A stretch of DNA of 41,225 nucleotides from assembly GCF_900230255.1 (NCBI RefSeq), contig NZ_OCNJ01000019.1, positions 1 through 41,225 on the forward strand, in the 5' to 3' direction. The translations under genes were made by a program, and so were the position numbers. This document shows positions 1-8,125 of the stretch, in pieces (position 1 is the first letter of the stretch; each line of letters starts with the position of its first letter). This DNA is from Caenispirillum bisanense (GTDB lineage Bacteria > Pseudomonadota > Alphaproteobacteria > Rhodospirillales > Rhodospirillaceae). The notes below the pieces were generated by a model, which was not told the DNA's origin, made no database searches, and was given only the letters and a program-made list of their open reading frames with translations.

Positions 1-152
1 TTCTTCTGCGACGGCAGGCGCGGGTCCGTCTCCAGCCGCGCGCCCGTGCTGGGGCTGAAGCCGGCCATGGCCGATGCCGTAATCCGGCGATGCGATTTTC
101 TCAGGGTCATGTACAACCTCGCTTGGTGGTCGGTGATCGGTCTGCCGGGCAT
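1..152 (-). CDS. istA: IS21-family transposase IstA, N-terminal part (cut by window edge)
   Basis: On the minus strand the first ~50 codons read MPGRPITDHQARLYM, then a basic helix, then ETDPRLPSQK. This is the usual opening of IS21-family IstA transposases: an N-terminal helix-turn-helix that binds the IS ends, followed by the conserved DPRLPSQK stretch. I chose the ATG at 152 because MPGRxITDxQ is the common family start; an in-frame ATG at 161 is also possible. The DDE catalytic core and the istB helper ATPase would lie to the left, outside the window. The gene is transcribed away from the DUF927 gene, so the IS end lies between the two. Confidence 0.75.
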   Translation of the reverse strand, partial: MPGRPITDHQARLYMTLRKSHRRITASAMAGFSPSTGARLETDPRLPSQK

Positions 153-232
153 CACGGTCATCTTCTTGGCGGTTGAAGACCGGATGTCCTTGGCAGCCGT
201 CGCGGCCACTGGCGAGGGCAAAACCCGCGCCG

Positions 233-285
233 GACAGGGTCCGACCTACGGCCGGGCTACGCCCGCCCTCCGGTCGGACCCTGTC
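233..285. repeat. 14-bp perfect inverted repeat with GC-rich loop
   Basis: GACAGGGTCCGACC at 233-246 is exactly complementary to 272-285. The loop holds a smaller CGGGC/GCCCG hairpin. It lies between istA and the truncated DUF927 gene and could be a stem-loop at the IS end. It lacks the T-run of a normal terminator. Confidence 0.6.
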
Positions 286-293
286 GTCACCAA

Positions 294-327
294 CAATGTC
301 GCTGGCTCGTCAAGTTCAATGTCGCTG
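294..327 (+). repeat. 11-bp direct repeat CAATGTCGCTG (x2) at the IS/DUF927 junction
   Basis: CAATGTCGCTG occurs at 294-304 and again at 317-327. The second copy is part of the open DUF927 frame. IS21-family ends often carry multiple short repeats, and target duplications in this family are shorter than 11 bp. This may therefore be an end-repeat or a chance duplication. Confidence 0.4.
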
Positions 328-1973
328 TGCACCCGAACGGCGACGTGAAGCGTGTGGAGCTGTGTAGCTGGATCCGTGTGGCGGGTCTCGCCCGCGACTG
401 CAACAGCCAGGGCTGGGAAATCCTCGTCCAGCTCCGCGACCCCGACGGCTTGGTCCACGAGGAGTTGATCCCCTATTCCGAGTTGGCGGGTGACGGCACG
501 ACCGCCTACGCCCGCCTGAAGAGCCGCGGCCTGCGGAGCATGGGCGGCAAGGGCGTGAAGAACGCCATCCTGAGCTGCCTTGAGATGTGGGAAACGCCCG
601 TGCGTATCCGCATGGTGCCTACGGCGGGCCATCACGACGGTCGCTTCGTCACCCCGAGCAAGGTCTACGGCCCCACCGACGGCGATGAACTTCGCCTTGA
701 CCGCCGCAACCTCCGCCCTGGTCAGATGACCGAGTACAAGGGCACCAAGGAACTGGCCGACGAGTTGGCCTCCCTCTGCGTCGGCAATTCCCGCCTAGTT
801 CTGGCTCTCTCCACTGCCTTCGTCGGCCCGCTCCTCCACCTCCTCGGCATCGAGGGCGGCGGCCTGCACTTCCAGGGCGAAAGCAGCATCGGCAAGACCA
901 CCCTGGTCAAGATCGCGAAGACCCCCTACGGCTATTCGCTCCAGACGTGGCGTGGCACCGACAACGGCCTCGAAGGGGTCGCCGCCAACCACAGCGACCT
1001 TCTGCTGGTCCTCGACGAAATCGGCGAGTCGGACGGCCGCGTCGCGGGCCGCGTGGTCTACATGCTCGCCAACGGCACCGGCAAGCTCCGTGCGGACGCC
1101 CGCGGCGAAGCCCGCACGCCGAAGACCTGGCGTCTCGTCTTCCTGTCGACGGGCGAGAAGACGCTGGCCGAGATGATGGCCGAGGCGGGCCAGACCATCA
1201 AGGCTGGTCAGGAAATTCGCATGATCGAGATCGCTGCGGACGCGGGTGCTGGCATGGGCATCTTCGAGGACATCCACGGCTTCCCGTCGCCCGCGGCGTT
1301 CGCTGACCATCTGGTCGCCCTGTCGGACAAGGTCGCGGGCGTGGCTGGCGACGAGTACCTCACCAAGCTCATGGCCGACGTGGACTCGGCGGTTGCGACG
1401 GTCAAGACGCACATGGACAGCTTCATGGCCACCTATTGCCCCGCGGGAGCCGTCGGTCAGGTGTCGCGTGTCTACCGCCGCATGGCCCTGATCGCCGCCG
1501 CGGGCGAGCTGGCGACAAGCATCGGCGTCCTGCCGTGGTCCAAGGGTGAGGCGACGGCCGCCGCGGCCTACTGTGCGTCGAACTGGGTTGATCGCCGCGG
1601 CGGCGTCGGCTCCTCGGAAGCCATGCGGTGCATCGAAAGCGTCCTGTCGCAGATCGAACGCTACGGCTCCTCCCGCTTCGATGAATGGACCCAGGCTCCG
1701 CTGAGCACCGACGAGATGATCGTCGACAAGGCCCACATCCGCTATGGGTGGCGTCGCATGCAGAACGGCCGCTGGGAGTACTATGCGACCGCCGACGGCT
1801 GGGCCCAGTTGCATGAGGGCTTTTCCAAGGACCTCGCCAACAAGGCCCTGATCGATGCCGGTATTCTGAAGCCTGGCAACGACAGGACCCCGAAGCCGGT
1901 CACGGTTCCTGGCTACAAAAAGCAGCGTCTCTACCACATCGTGCCGCCCTCGGAGGACGATGCCGATGCGTGA
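327..1973 (+). CDS. DUF927-domain P-loop ATPase (primase/helicase-like), 5' truncated
   Basis: The protein matches the DUF927 family, found in plasmids, phages and integrative elements and usually joined to primase or helicase functions. Residues 1-100 contain the family pattern SWIRVAGLARD and QLRDPDGLVHEE. A Walker A motif follows (GESSIGKTT, about residues 187-195), then a Walker B-like strand LLLVLDEIGE, and an arginine-rich sensor region after it. The frame stays open back to 177 and reads WLVKFNVAVHPNGDVKRV across the GTG at 327, which fits the domain start. Complete relatives usually have N-terminal primase or zinc-binding parts that are missing here. I infer that the IS21 insertion removed the front, so this GTG is probably not a native start and the gene may be inactive. 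Confidence 0.75.
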   Translation: MHPNGDVKRVELCSWIRVAGLARDCNSQGWEILVQLRDPDGLVHEELIPYSELAGDGTTAYARLKSRGLRSMGGKGVKNAILSCLEMWETPVRIRMVPTAGHHDGRFVTPSKVYGPTDGDELRLDRRNLRPGQMTEYKGTKELADELASLCVGNSRLVLALSTAFVGPLLHLLGIEGGGLHFQGESSIGKTTLVKIAKTPYGYSLQTWRGTDNGLEGVAANHSDLLLVLDEIGESDGRVAGRVVYMLANGTGKLRADARGEARTPKTWRLVFLSTGEKTLAEMMAEAGQTIKAGQEIRMIEIAADAGAGMGIFEDIHGFPSPAAFADHLVALSDKVAGVAGDEYLTKLMADVDSAVATVKTHMDSFMATYCPAGAVGQVSRVYRRMALIAAAGELATSIGVLPWSKGEATAAAAYCASNWVDRRGGVGSSEAMRCIESVLSQIERYGSSRFDEWTQAPLSTDEMIVDKAHIRYGWRRMQNGRWEYYATADGWAQLHEGFSKDLANKALIDAGILKPGNDRTPKPVTVPGYKKQRLYHIVPPSEDDADA

Positions 1974-2460
1974 CCGCTTCGCCGCTTTCCGACGCGGCGT
2001 GGTGGCGGAACACGGGGGCCATGTCCCCCGTGTTCTGGAACACCCCACCGCCGATCACGGTGTTCCCGTCAAAACCGCGGAAAATCAAGTCCTTGACGGC
2101 ATCGGGAACACGGGAACACCTGGAACACCCGATTTGGCGGACTGGCTTCACGACTACGAGGAGCGGGCCGCCATCCGCGAGCATGACGGCGGCCTGCCCC
2201 GCCACGATGCCGAGCGGCTGGCCTACGAGGAAACCCTTCTCGCTTGGCACCACCGCCACGGGATGCCGCCCAAGGGCACCTGCGGTGCCTGCGGCCAGCC
2301 TCTCGGGGATTGGACCGTGCCGCTCCCTGACGGGGCCGTCGTCCACACCACCTGCGTCAGGAAGTACCACAGCATCTCGCGGACCCGAGCCGCCGCCGCC
2401 TTGACCCTGGCGGGCGTTCCCGCCCCTATCGACAACAGCCACACTGGAGCCTGGAAATGA
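1960..2460 (+). CDS. Hypothetical protein with CxxC/C zinc-finger-like C-terminal half
   Basis: The 166-residue frame overlaps the end of the DUF927 gene by 14 bases, and its stop overlaps the next start (ATGA). The C-terminal half has CGACGQPLG followed later by HTTCVRKYH, which looks like a small metal-binding site. Residues ~15-57 are encoded by a copy of the island's GGAACACC repeat (2007-2133) and read as low-value peptide such as NTGTPGTP. The conserved part therefore may begin at the TTG at 2134, giving 108 residues and leaving the repeat intergenic. I do not recognise a family. The context suggests an accessory gene of the element's replication module. Confidence 0.6.
   Translation: MPMRDRFAAFRRGVVAEHGGHVPRVLEHPTADHGVPVKTAENQVLDGIGNTGTPGTPDLADWLHDYEERAAIREHDGGLPRHDAERLAYEETLLAWHHRHGMPPKGTCGACGQPLGDWTVPLPDGAVVHTTCVRKYHSISRTRAAAALTLAGVPAPIDNSHTGAWK
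2007..2135 (+). repeat. GGAACACC repeat element, copy 1
   Basis: The left part forms an 11-bp stem (GAACACGGGGG, six-base loop, CCCCCGTGTTC, 2008-2035). The right part holds the tandem tract GGGAACACGGGAACACC then TGGAACACCCGATTT. In between lies CACGGTGTTCCCGTC and a CCGCGGAAAA-type segment that is also found, inverted, in copy 5. Confidence 0.75.
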
Positions 2461-2843
2461 TCGAGTACAAGAAGCACCGCGTCACCGCCGACGACATCGT
2501 CCGCACCGTCGGTGCCCGCCCCGCAGACGGCACCGCCCAACACTGGGCGTTCCGCGAGGGAGTCGAGGACGGCTTCGCGGGCCAGCCGATGAAGCCCAAG
2601 GGGAACCCGTACATCGCCGCCTGCTACAAGGACGGTCATGCGGTCGGCGTTGCTTTCGCTGACTTCCTCGGCCGCCTCAAGGTCCGCCCGACCCGCCAGA
2701 TGGTTGAAGGCCTCGCCGAGGCCCTCCGCGAAGAGGGGCGGCAGGACGGTCGCGTCGGAAAGTGGAACATGCCCAAGACCGATGAAATGATTGCGGCGGA
2801 GATGGCCGCGTACCAGGAGGGCTACGACGAAGCGGCCCGCTGA
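2457..2843 (+). CDS. Hypothetical protein, 128 aa
   Basis: Starts at an ATGA overlap with the preceding gene, so the two are probably translationally coupled. The protein is soluble and charged, with FREGVEDGFAGQPMKP near residue 32 and a C-terminal YQEGYDEAAR. It has no signal peptide, membrane segment or catalytic motif that I recognise. It looks like the last gene of the DUF927 operon, since a strong hairpin (2955-2990) follows. Confidence 0.65.
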   Translation: MIEYKKHRVTADDIVRTVGARPADGTAQHWAFREGVEDGFAGQPMKPKGNPYIAACYKDGHAVGVAFADFLGRLKVRPTRQMVEGLAEALREEGRQDGRVGKWNMPKTDEMIAAEMAAYQEGYDEAAR

Positions 2844-2896
2844 CGCTGGCGGGGGCGACGGACCTTCCGCCGCCCCTCTCCGAGGATAGGCATCAC

Positions 2897-2935
2897 CACT
2901 TGCGAAGGGGGTGCGCTGCGCGCACCCCGCCCCCG
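2897..2935 (+). other. GC-rich hairpin with oriT-like flank, function unknown
   Basis: CACCACTTGC is followed by an 8-bp hairpin GGGGTGCG/CGCACCCC (2908-2928). A similar CACCGCTTGC-AAGGG sequence lies upstream of the mobilisation genes at about 17872-17885. The resemblance is short and could be chance. No gene lies between 2844 and 3204. Confidence 0.3.
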
Positions 2936-2954
2936 AGGGTCCACAGGCAAGGTC

Positions 2955-2990
2955 GCCGCCAGCCCAGCCGCATGAAGGGCGGCTGGCGGC
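2955..2990 (+). terminator. Strong hairpin after the DUF927 operon
   Basis: GCCGCCAGCC (2955-2964) pairs perfectly with GGCTGGCGGC (2981-2990), and the loop can form an extra short stem. There is no U-run, so it is at best an imperfect intrinsic terminator, but its place after the last gene of the operon fits. Base composition becomes AT-richer just downstream. Confidence 0.45.
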
Positions 2991-3054
2991 TCGTTGCGTG
3001 GGGACTTCGGGGACAGAGACAGGTAACACTGAGTTGTGAAACGGGAACCTTAAA

Positions 3055-3120
3055 TTGACACCCGATGTTGCCTTCGTACCTCTTTTGACACAGAATTCCC
3101 CCTACCCTGATGCTGGGCAT
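3055..3120 (+). promoter_or_regulatory. Possible promoter region with two TTGACA boxes
   Basis: TTGACA occurs at 3055-3060 and 3085-3090, each followed by C, in an AT-richer stretch upstream of the gene at 3220. I see no clearly good -10 box at 17 bases from either one, so this is only a candidate. Confidence 0.3.
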
Positions 3121-3219
3121 ACGCCCGTAAAGACCGAGATGCCGCCCTCTTTCCAGATGCATTACTGCCATCGCTAGCAATGTAGAACTAACTAGCACAG
3201 GAAAATGAAAGGATGTGGA

Positions 3220-3849
3220 ATGATAAAGTCGACCACAATTATGGAACACAAAAAACCAAAAATAACTAAACTCGATCACGCGGTATCTTGGATAACTTTA
3301 CTTTCAGTTCTTACGATTTGGGGGCTAATAATAACCTTACCAATATACTTTCTTAACCAGAAAAAGATCGGAAAACGCTGGATTAGCGACATTGAGTCTG
3401 AGGCGAATAAAAAATTCATAGAGTTTGTGGGTCAGAACCCGAAATACGTAGATATTTTCATCACCGACGCAGGCGACAAGTATATGTCGGCATCTGCGTT
3501 AGCGTATAGAGATGGCCGCCTATTCGTTATGGAGAACGGCTTAGCGGCTGAGATTCCTTGGGCGGCAGTACGCTCGTGGAGCTATGAGGTAGTAGAGGCG
3601 GGAAAAATGGTCACCACCTCCAACAACCTATTCGATAAAATGGATGTTGGGAAAATAAACAGGAGAATGCAGGATGAGGCAGACAAAAAGAGTGGCCTGA
3701 AGATATTTGTGGCGGACGTTGATAAGCCTGTTTGGTTTTTAATGACGAGTGATGAAGGCATACTTACCAAGTGGCACGAGATATTCAACCAGATTAACGA
3801 AGGCACATTGATGATTGCGCCGTATTCGAACGAACCGATACCTGCATAA
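3220..3849 (+). CDS. Membrane-anchored hypothetical protein, AT-rich
   Basis: About 209 residues with one hydrophobic segment near the N-terminus (VSWITLLSVLTIWGLIITLP, roughly residues 23-42), followed by a soluble mixed alpha/beta domain. The orientation is probably a short cytoplasmic tail with the rest on one side of the membrane. I chose the ATG at 3220 because AAAGGA lies at good distance; ATGs at 3205 and 3241 are alternatives. It is much more AT-rich than its neighbours and uses A/T-ending codons, a sign of separate transfer. I do not recognise the family with confidence (a DUF4755-like match is a guess). It sits just outside the left edge of the restriction block. Confidence 0.65.
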   Translation: MIKSTTIMEHKKPKITKLDHAVSWITLLSVLTIWGLIITLPIYFLNQKKIGKRWISDIESEANKKFIEFVGQNPKYVDIFITDAGDKYMSASALAYRDGRLFVMENGLAAEIPWAAVRSWSYEVVEAGKMVTTSNNLFDKMDVGKINRRMQDEADKKSGLKIFVADVDKPVWFLMTSDEGILTKWHEIFNQINEGTLMIAPYSNEPIPA

Positions 3850-3868
3850 TTTTGCACTGCGGTTAAGG

Positions 3869-4040
3869 TACATTGGGGGAAGCGTCGCAGTTTCGACCAC
3901 CGAACAGGCGGTGCCGCTTCTTGGGCAGGTCGCAAAACCACTGTGGGGACGGCGACCTTACCCCTCCCACGGGATGTGTCTCACAGACGACTGTACTGAG
4001 GGCGGCTTCGAGGCGGCCTGGGGCAGCCATGATCCCGCAG
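3869..4040 (+). pseudogene. Decayed copy of the 3' end of the gene at 14406-14855
   Basis: Readable pieces QAVPLLGQVAKPLW, LTDDC and EGGFEAAW match the C-terminal 60 residues of the intact protein at 14406-14855, but in shifting frames. At DNA level, long stretches such as GAGGGCGGCTTCGAGGCGGC are identical, and the match runs through the stop region into the same GCCGCAGG-GTTCCTGGTG start of the repeat element. There is no intact reading frame or start. The fragment is a relic of a duplication and lies directly before hsdM. Confidence 0.8.
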
Positions 4041-4054
4041 GCCCGAGCCGCAGG

Positions 4055-4250
4055 CGTTCCTGGTGTTCCCATATTCCTACCTCCGCAAAGCGGTAGGACA
4101 GCGGGTTTTCCTGGGAACACCTGTGGGCACACCCTGTCGCAGGCACGGTGTTCTGGAAAACTGCACCGGAACGCCTCCCATTACGCCAGACCCACGGCTT
4201 TTCGCGGGCTCCAGCCATCTGGAACACTAGAACACATGGAACACCGCATA
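4055..4250 (+). repeat. GGAACACC repeat element, copy 2 (upstream of hsdM)
   Basis: Begins GTTCCTGGTGTTCCC and ends with the tandem tract CTGGAACACTAGAACACATGGAACACC. It has the same architecture as the other copies but is diverged in the middle. The stretch 4250-4325 up to the hsdM start shows nothing else that I recognise. Confidence 0.65.
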
Positions 4251-4325
4251 TCGGGGACGGTGGCGGTTGCCCGCTCTACCTCTTCTGGTAGACTTCCGTA
4301 CCCGATCACCTTTGCCGTGGTTTCC

Positions 4326-5822
4326 ATGCCCGTCCTGACCCTCGACCAGCTTGAATCGCACCTGTGGAAAGCCGCCGACATCCTTCGCGGCTCGGTCGAT
4401 GCCAGCGATTACAAGCACTACATTTTCGGCCTCCTCTTCTACAAGCGGCTCTGCGATGTGTGGGAGGAGGAGTACGAGGACCGCATGAAGCAGTACGGGG
4501 ACGCCGCCCTTGCCGCCGACCCCGACGAGCACCGCTTCCACATCCCCGACGGGCACTTCTGGAAGGACGTGCGGAAGCACACCACCAACATCGGCGAACA
4601 CCTCAACGCCGCCTTCCACGCCATTGAAGACGCCAACCACCGCCTGCGGGGCGTCTTCCAGGACGTGGACTTCAACAACAAGGAGCGGTTCCCTGACGCC
4701 GTCCTTGAGAAGCTCCTTCAGCACTTCGAAACCCACCGCCTCCGCAAGGTTGACGTGGAACCTGACGTGCTCGGGCAGGCGTATGAGTACCTGATCGCCC
4801 AGTTCGCCGATGATGCGGGCAAGAAGGGCGGCGAGTTCTATACACCCAAGATGGTCGTGCGGCTGATCGTCGAATGCCTTCAGCCCGAGGAAGGCATGTC
4901 CATCTACGACCCCACCTGCGGGTCGGGCGGCATGCTGCTGGAAGCCTTCCACCACATCGAGCGGCAGGGTAGGAACCCGCGAAGCCTGTCCCTGTTCGGG
5001 CAGGAGCGGAACCTCAACACCTGGGCGATCGCCCAGATGAACCTGTTCCTGCACGACATCGACGACGCCTCCGTCGCCCGAGGCGATACCCTAATCGACC
5101 CGAAGCACCTGATCGGCGACAGCAAGGCGATCCGCACCTTCGACCGCGTGCTGGCGAACCCGCCGTTCTCGCTGAAGCAGTGGGGGCACGAGGTCTGGAG
5201 CAACGGCGACTCCTATGCCCGCGACCTCTACGGCTGCCCGCCCAAGTCCTACGGCGACCTCGCCTTCGTCCAGCACATGGTCGCCAGCCTGAAGGAAGAC
5301 GGTATGCTGGGCGTCGTCCTGCCCCACGGCATCCTGTTCCGGGGCGGGGCGGAAGGACGCATCCGTGAAGGCATGCTGAAGGACGACATCATCGAGGCGG
5401 TCATCGGACTCGCCCCCAACCTGTTCTATGGGGCGGGCATCCCCGCCTGCATCTTGATCGTCCGCAAATCCAAGCCCGCCGACCGCAAGGGCAAGGTGCT
5501 GTTCGTCAACGGCGTGGAACAGTTCGTCGAGGGCAAGGCCCAGAACCGCCTGTCGGACGAGAACGTCGCCACCCTGGCGGCGGCGTTCCATGGCTATGCC
5601 GACATCGACCGCCTCGCCCGCGTCGTGCCGATGGACGAGATCGCCGCCAACGACCACAACCTCAACATCAGCCGCTACGTCCACGTCACCGAGGACGAGG
5701 AAGACCTCGACGTTGCCGAGGAGGTCGAGAAGCTCCTTGAACTGCGGGAACAGCGGGACACGGCGGAAGCCAAGATGATGGGTTTTCTGCGGGAACTCGG
5801 CTACCTCCCCGAGGGAGCCTGA
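4326..5822 (+). CDS. hsdM: Type I restriction-modification system, N6-adenine methyltransferase subunit HsdM
   Basis: HsdM transfers a methyl group from S-adenosylmethionine to adenine within the site chosen by HsdS; with HsdR it also forms the restriction complex. The 498-residue length is typical. The N-terminal HsdM_N helical domain reads LESHLWKAADILRGS. Motif I for SAM binding is DPTCGSGG (residues 195-202) and the catalytic motif IV is NPPF (278-281). The C-terminal ~60 residues are helical and contact HsdS. The frame stays open much further upstream, but homologues begin at MxxLTLDQLESHLWKAAD, so the ATG at 4326 is the likely start even though its ribosome binding site is poor. It is the first gene of the hsdM-rhuM-hsdS run. 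Confidence 0.95.
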   Translation: MPVLTLDQLESHLWKAADILRGSVDASDYKHYIFGLLFYKRLCDVWEEEYEDRMKQYGDAALAADPDEHRFHIPDGHFWKDVRKHTTNIGEHLNAAFHAIEDANHRLRGVFQDVDFNNKERFPDAVLEKLLQHFETHRLRKVDVEPDVLGQAYEYLIAQFADDAGKKGGEFYTPKMVVRLIVECLQPEEGMSIYDPTCGSGGMLLEAFHHIERQGRNPRSLSLFGQERNLNTWAIAQMNLFLHDIDDASVARGDTLIDPKHLIGDSKAIRTFDRVLANPPFSLKQWGHEVWSNGDSYARDLYGCPPKSYGDLAFVQHMVASLKEDGMLGVVLPHGILFRGGAEGRIREGMLKDDIIEAVIGLAPNLFYGAGIPACILIVRKSKPADRKGKVLFVNGVEQFVEGKAQNRLSDENVATLAAAFHGYADIDRLARVVPMDEIAANDHNLNISRYVHVTEDEEDLDVAEEVEKLLELREQRDTAEAKMMGFLRELGYLPEGA

Positions 5823-5825
5823 CCC

Positions 5826-6848
5826 ATGGCGGAGGGAGAGATCATCCTCTACCGCTCCGAGGACGGGCGGGCTCAGTTCCAGCTTACCGAAAGCGACGGC
5901 TCAGTCTGGATGAGCCAAGCCGAGATCGCCGACCTGTACCAGACCTCCAAGCAGTCCATCAGCCACCATATCCGCAACATCCTCTCGGAGGGGGAGCTGA
6001 CCGAGGCGGCAACTGTCAAAGAAAATTTGACAGTTCAAACCGAAGGCGGCAGGCGGATTTCCCGCACCATCAAGCTCTACCGCCTCGACATGATCCTGGC
6101 GATCGGCTACCGCGTCCGCTCGCCGCGTGGCGTGCAGTTCAGGCAGTGGGCGACGGCGACGCTGACGGAGTACCTGCACAAGGGCTTCGTCATGAACGAC
6201 GACCGCCTGAAGGACCCTGGCGGCTGGGACTACTTCGACGAGCTTCTGGAACGCATCCGCGACATTCGGGCGTCCGAGAAGCGATTCTACCAGAAGGTCC
6301 GCGACCTGTTCGCCCTGTCGCAGGACTACGCCGACGACACGGCGGCCGCGAACAGGTTCTTCGCCACGGTGCAGAACAAGATGATCTACGCCGTCACCCG
6401 CCACACGGCGGCGGAACTCATCGTGGCACGGGCCGACGCCGACAAGCCCAACATGAACCTGCAAAGCTGGACGGGTGATAGGGTCCGCAAGGCAGACGTG
6501 ATCGTCGCCAAGAACTACCTGACCGCCGACGAGGTGACAGAGCTGAACCGCTTCGTGACCATGTTTCTCGACCATGCCGAGGACCGCGTGTCGCAACGCA
6601 AGCAACTGTCGCTGGAGGACTGGCGGACCACGGTCGACCGCTTCATCACCTTCAACGAACGTCCCCTCCTCGACCATGCGGGGAGGATCAGCCACGACCG
6701 CATGAAGAGCATCGTCCACGACCGCTATGACTCCTTCGACGGACGGCGGAAGCGAGAAGAGGCCCTCGCCGCCGACGCGGACGACATGGAGGAACTGAAG
6801 GCGATCGAGGCATCTGCCAAGGCCGCGAAACGGGACCGCAAGCCATGA
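5826..6848 (+). CDS. rhuM: RhuM-family protein encoded inside the type I R-M operon
   Basis: The 340-residue protein matches the RhuM (Virulence_RhuM) family, named from a Salmonella pathogenicity-island gene and often found between hsdM and hsdS. The N-terminal part has a winged-helix-like segment (WMSQAEIADLYQTSKQSISHHIRNIL, about residues 28-53). The family core follows: SRTIKLYRLDMILAIGYRVRSPRGVQFRQWA. Its biochemical role is not established. It starts 3 bases after the hsdM stop and overlaps hsdS by ATGA, so tight coupling with the methyltransferase and specificity subunits is likely. The C-terminal tail is rich in Lys, Arg and Glu. Confidence 0.9.
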   Translation: MAEGEIILYRSEDGRAQFQLTESDGSVWMSQAEIADLYQTSKQSISHHIRNILSEGELTEAATVKENLTVQTEGGRRISRTIKLYRLDMILAIGYRVRSPRGVQFRQWATATLTEYLHKGFVMNDDRLKDPGGWDYFDELLERIRDIRASEKRFYQKVRDLFALSQDYADDTAAANRFFATVQNKMIYAVTRHTAAELIVARADADKPNMNLQSWTGDRVRKADVIVAKNYLTADEVTELNRFVTMFLDHAEDRVSQRKQLSLEDWRTTVDRFITFNERPLLDHAGRISHDRMKSIVHDRYDSFDGRRKREEALAADADDMEELKAIEASAKAAKRDRKP

Positions 6849-8095
6849 CGTCGACGAGGGTGCCAAATGGGTGGCAGAGCGTAGAACTCGTGGAGGTCGC
6901 TCGCGAGTGCCGTCAGCGAAACACTGACGGCAGCTTGTCGTCCGACACTCTGCTGGGCGTTTTCAAGAACGAGGGCATGGTTCCGATGCGGGACCGCGTC
7001 CGGGGAAGCGACGTGTCCCGGTGCAAGGTTCTTCCCGCCGGAGCCTTTGCCTATAACCCGATGAGGCTGAACATCGGTTCCATCGCCCGATGGGCGGGTG
7101 ATGCGGACGCGATCGTCAGCCCCGACTATGTCGTCTTCCAGTGCGACGAGCGGCAGCTCAGCGGCGATTTTCTCGACTACGTCCGGCAGTCCAAGGACTG
7201 GGCGACGTACATGGAGAACGCGGGAAAGGGCGGCGTCCGCATCCGCATCTACTTCAAGGAGTTAGGGCAGTTCCGCTTCCTGCTCCCCCCACTCCCCGAG
7301 CAACGCCGCATCGCCGAAATCCTGTCCAGCGTGGACGAAGCCATCGCCGCGACGCAGGCGGTCATCGAGCAGACCCGCACGGTCAAGCAGGGCGTCCTGA
7401 AACGCCTGCTGACCAAGGGCATCGGTCACACCCGCTTCAAGCAGACGGAAATCGGGGAGATTCCCGAGGCGTGGGAGGTTGTGCCGCTTCAAGCCATTGC
7501 GTCCGTTCAGACAGGCTTGGCGAAAGGAAGCAACAAACCTGATGACCCTGTCGAGCTACCGTACCTCCGGGTCGCAAACGTACAGGACGGCTACATCGAT
7601 CTTACCGAGGTGAAATCCACTGCGGTTGATCGGTCACGGGTGGCTCGCTACAGCCTTCGTGCGGGTGACGTGCTCCTCACAGAGGGGGGAGACTTCGACA
7701 AATTGGGACGTGGTGCGGTCTGGCGTGCTCAGGTCGAACCGTGCCTGCACCAGAATCACGTCTTCGCGGTTCGCCCCAATCAGGAGGTGCTCCTATCGGA
7801 TTTCTTGGCGGCTCAGACTGCATCGGACCATGGCAGGCGATACTTTCTGTCTTGTGCGAAGCAGACGACGAACCTTGCCTCGATCAACTCCACGCAGTTG
7901 AAGGAATTTCCTGCCATCGTTCCGCCGCTGAAGGAGCAGTCCGCAATCAACGCCCGCACGGCGGCCTTGCAGGAGGCTGAAGATGTTGCGAAGGCAAGTC
8001 TCCGTCGCCTGGAACAGATAAAATCCGCCCTCATGTCCGACCTCCTGACAGGTCGCAAACGGGTGCCAATGGCGGAGTTAGCCGCCGCCGAATAG
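6845..8095 (+). CDS. hsdS: Type I restriction-modification system, specificity subunit HsdS
   Basis: HsdS recognises the two halves of the target site and holds the HsdM and HsdR subunits. The 416-residue protein has the expected two target recognition domains (about 1-140 and 205-355). Each is followed by a conserved helical spacer: LPPLPEQRRIAEIL at 147-160 and VPPLKEQSAINARTA at ~359. The first recognition domain is shorter and less typical than the second. The third-position GC is somewhat lower in the second half, as often seen in swapped recognition domains. It overlaps rhuM by 4 bases. Confidence 0.93.
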   Translation: MTSTRVPNGWQSVELVEVARECRQRNTDGSLSSDTLLGVFKNEGMVPMRDRVRGSDVSRCKVLPAGAFAYNPMRLNIGSIARWAGDADAIVSPDYVVFQCDERQLSGDFLDYVRQSKDWATYMENAGKGGVRIRIYFKELGQFRFLLPPLPEQRRIAEILSSVDEAIAATQAVIEQTRTVKQGVLKRLLTKGIGHTRFKQTEIGEIPEAWEVVPLQAIASVQTGLAKGSNKPDDPVELPYLRVANVQDGYIDLTEVKSTAVDRSRVARYSLRAGDVLLTEGGDFDKLGRGAVWRAQVEPCLHQNHVFAVRPNQEVLLSDFLAAQTASDHGRRYFLSCAKQTTNLASINSTQLKEFPAIVPPLKEQSAINARTAALQEAEDVAKASLRRLEQIKSALMSDLLTGRKRVPMAELAAAE

Positions 8096-8125
8096 GGGGC
8101 ACGCGGAAACAGGGGGATCACGATC

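Larger units (their letters stand above)
1..300 (-). mobile_element. Right end of an IS21-family insertion sequence (exact end not resolved)
   Basis: The istA start lies at 152, so the IS terminus should be within the next ~50-170 bases. This stretch has no convincing coding sequence of its own. It holds a 14-bp inverted repeat (233-285) and a direct repeat near 294-327. I could not identify a terminal inverted repeat, because the other end of the IS is outside the window. The right boundary given here is approximate. Confidence 0.45.

Noticed and set aside
3001-3040. Transposon-end-like GGGGACAGAGACAGGTAAC sequence
   Set aside because: Too short to support an assignment, and no transposase or inverted partner is nearby.
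3873-4325. In-frame upstream extension of HsdM
   Set aside because: It covers the pseudogene relic and repeat copy 2, and homologues start at MxxLTLDQLESHLW.
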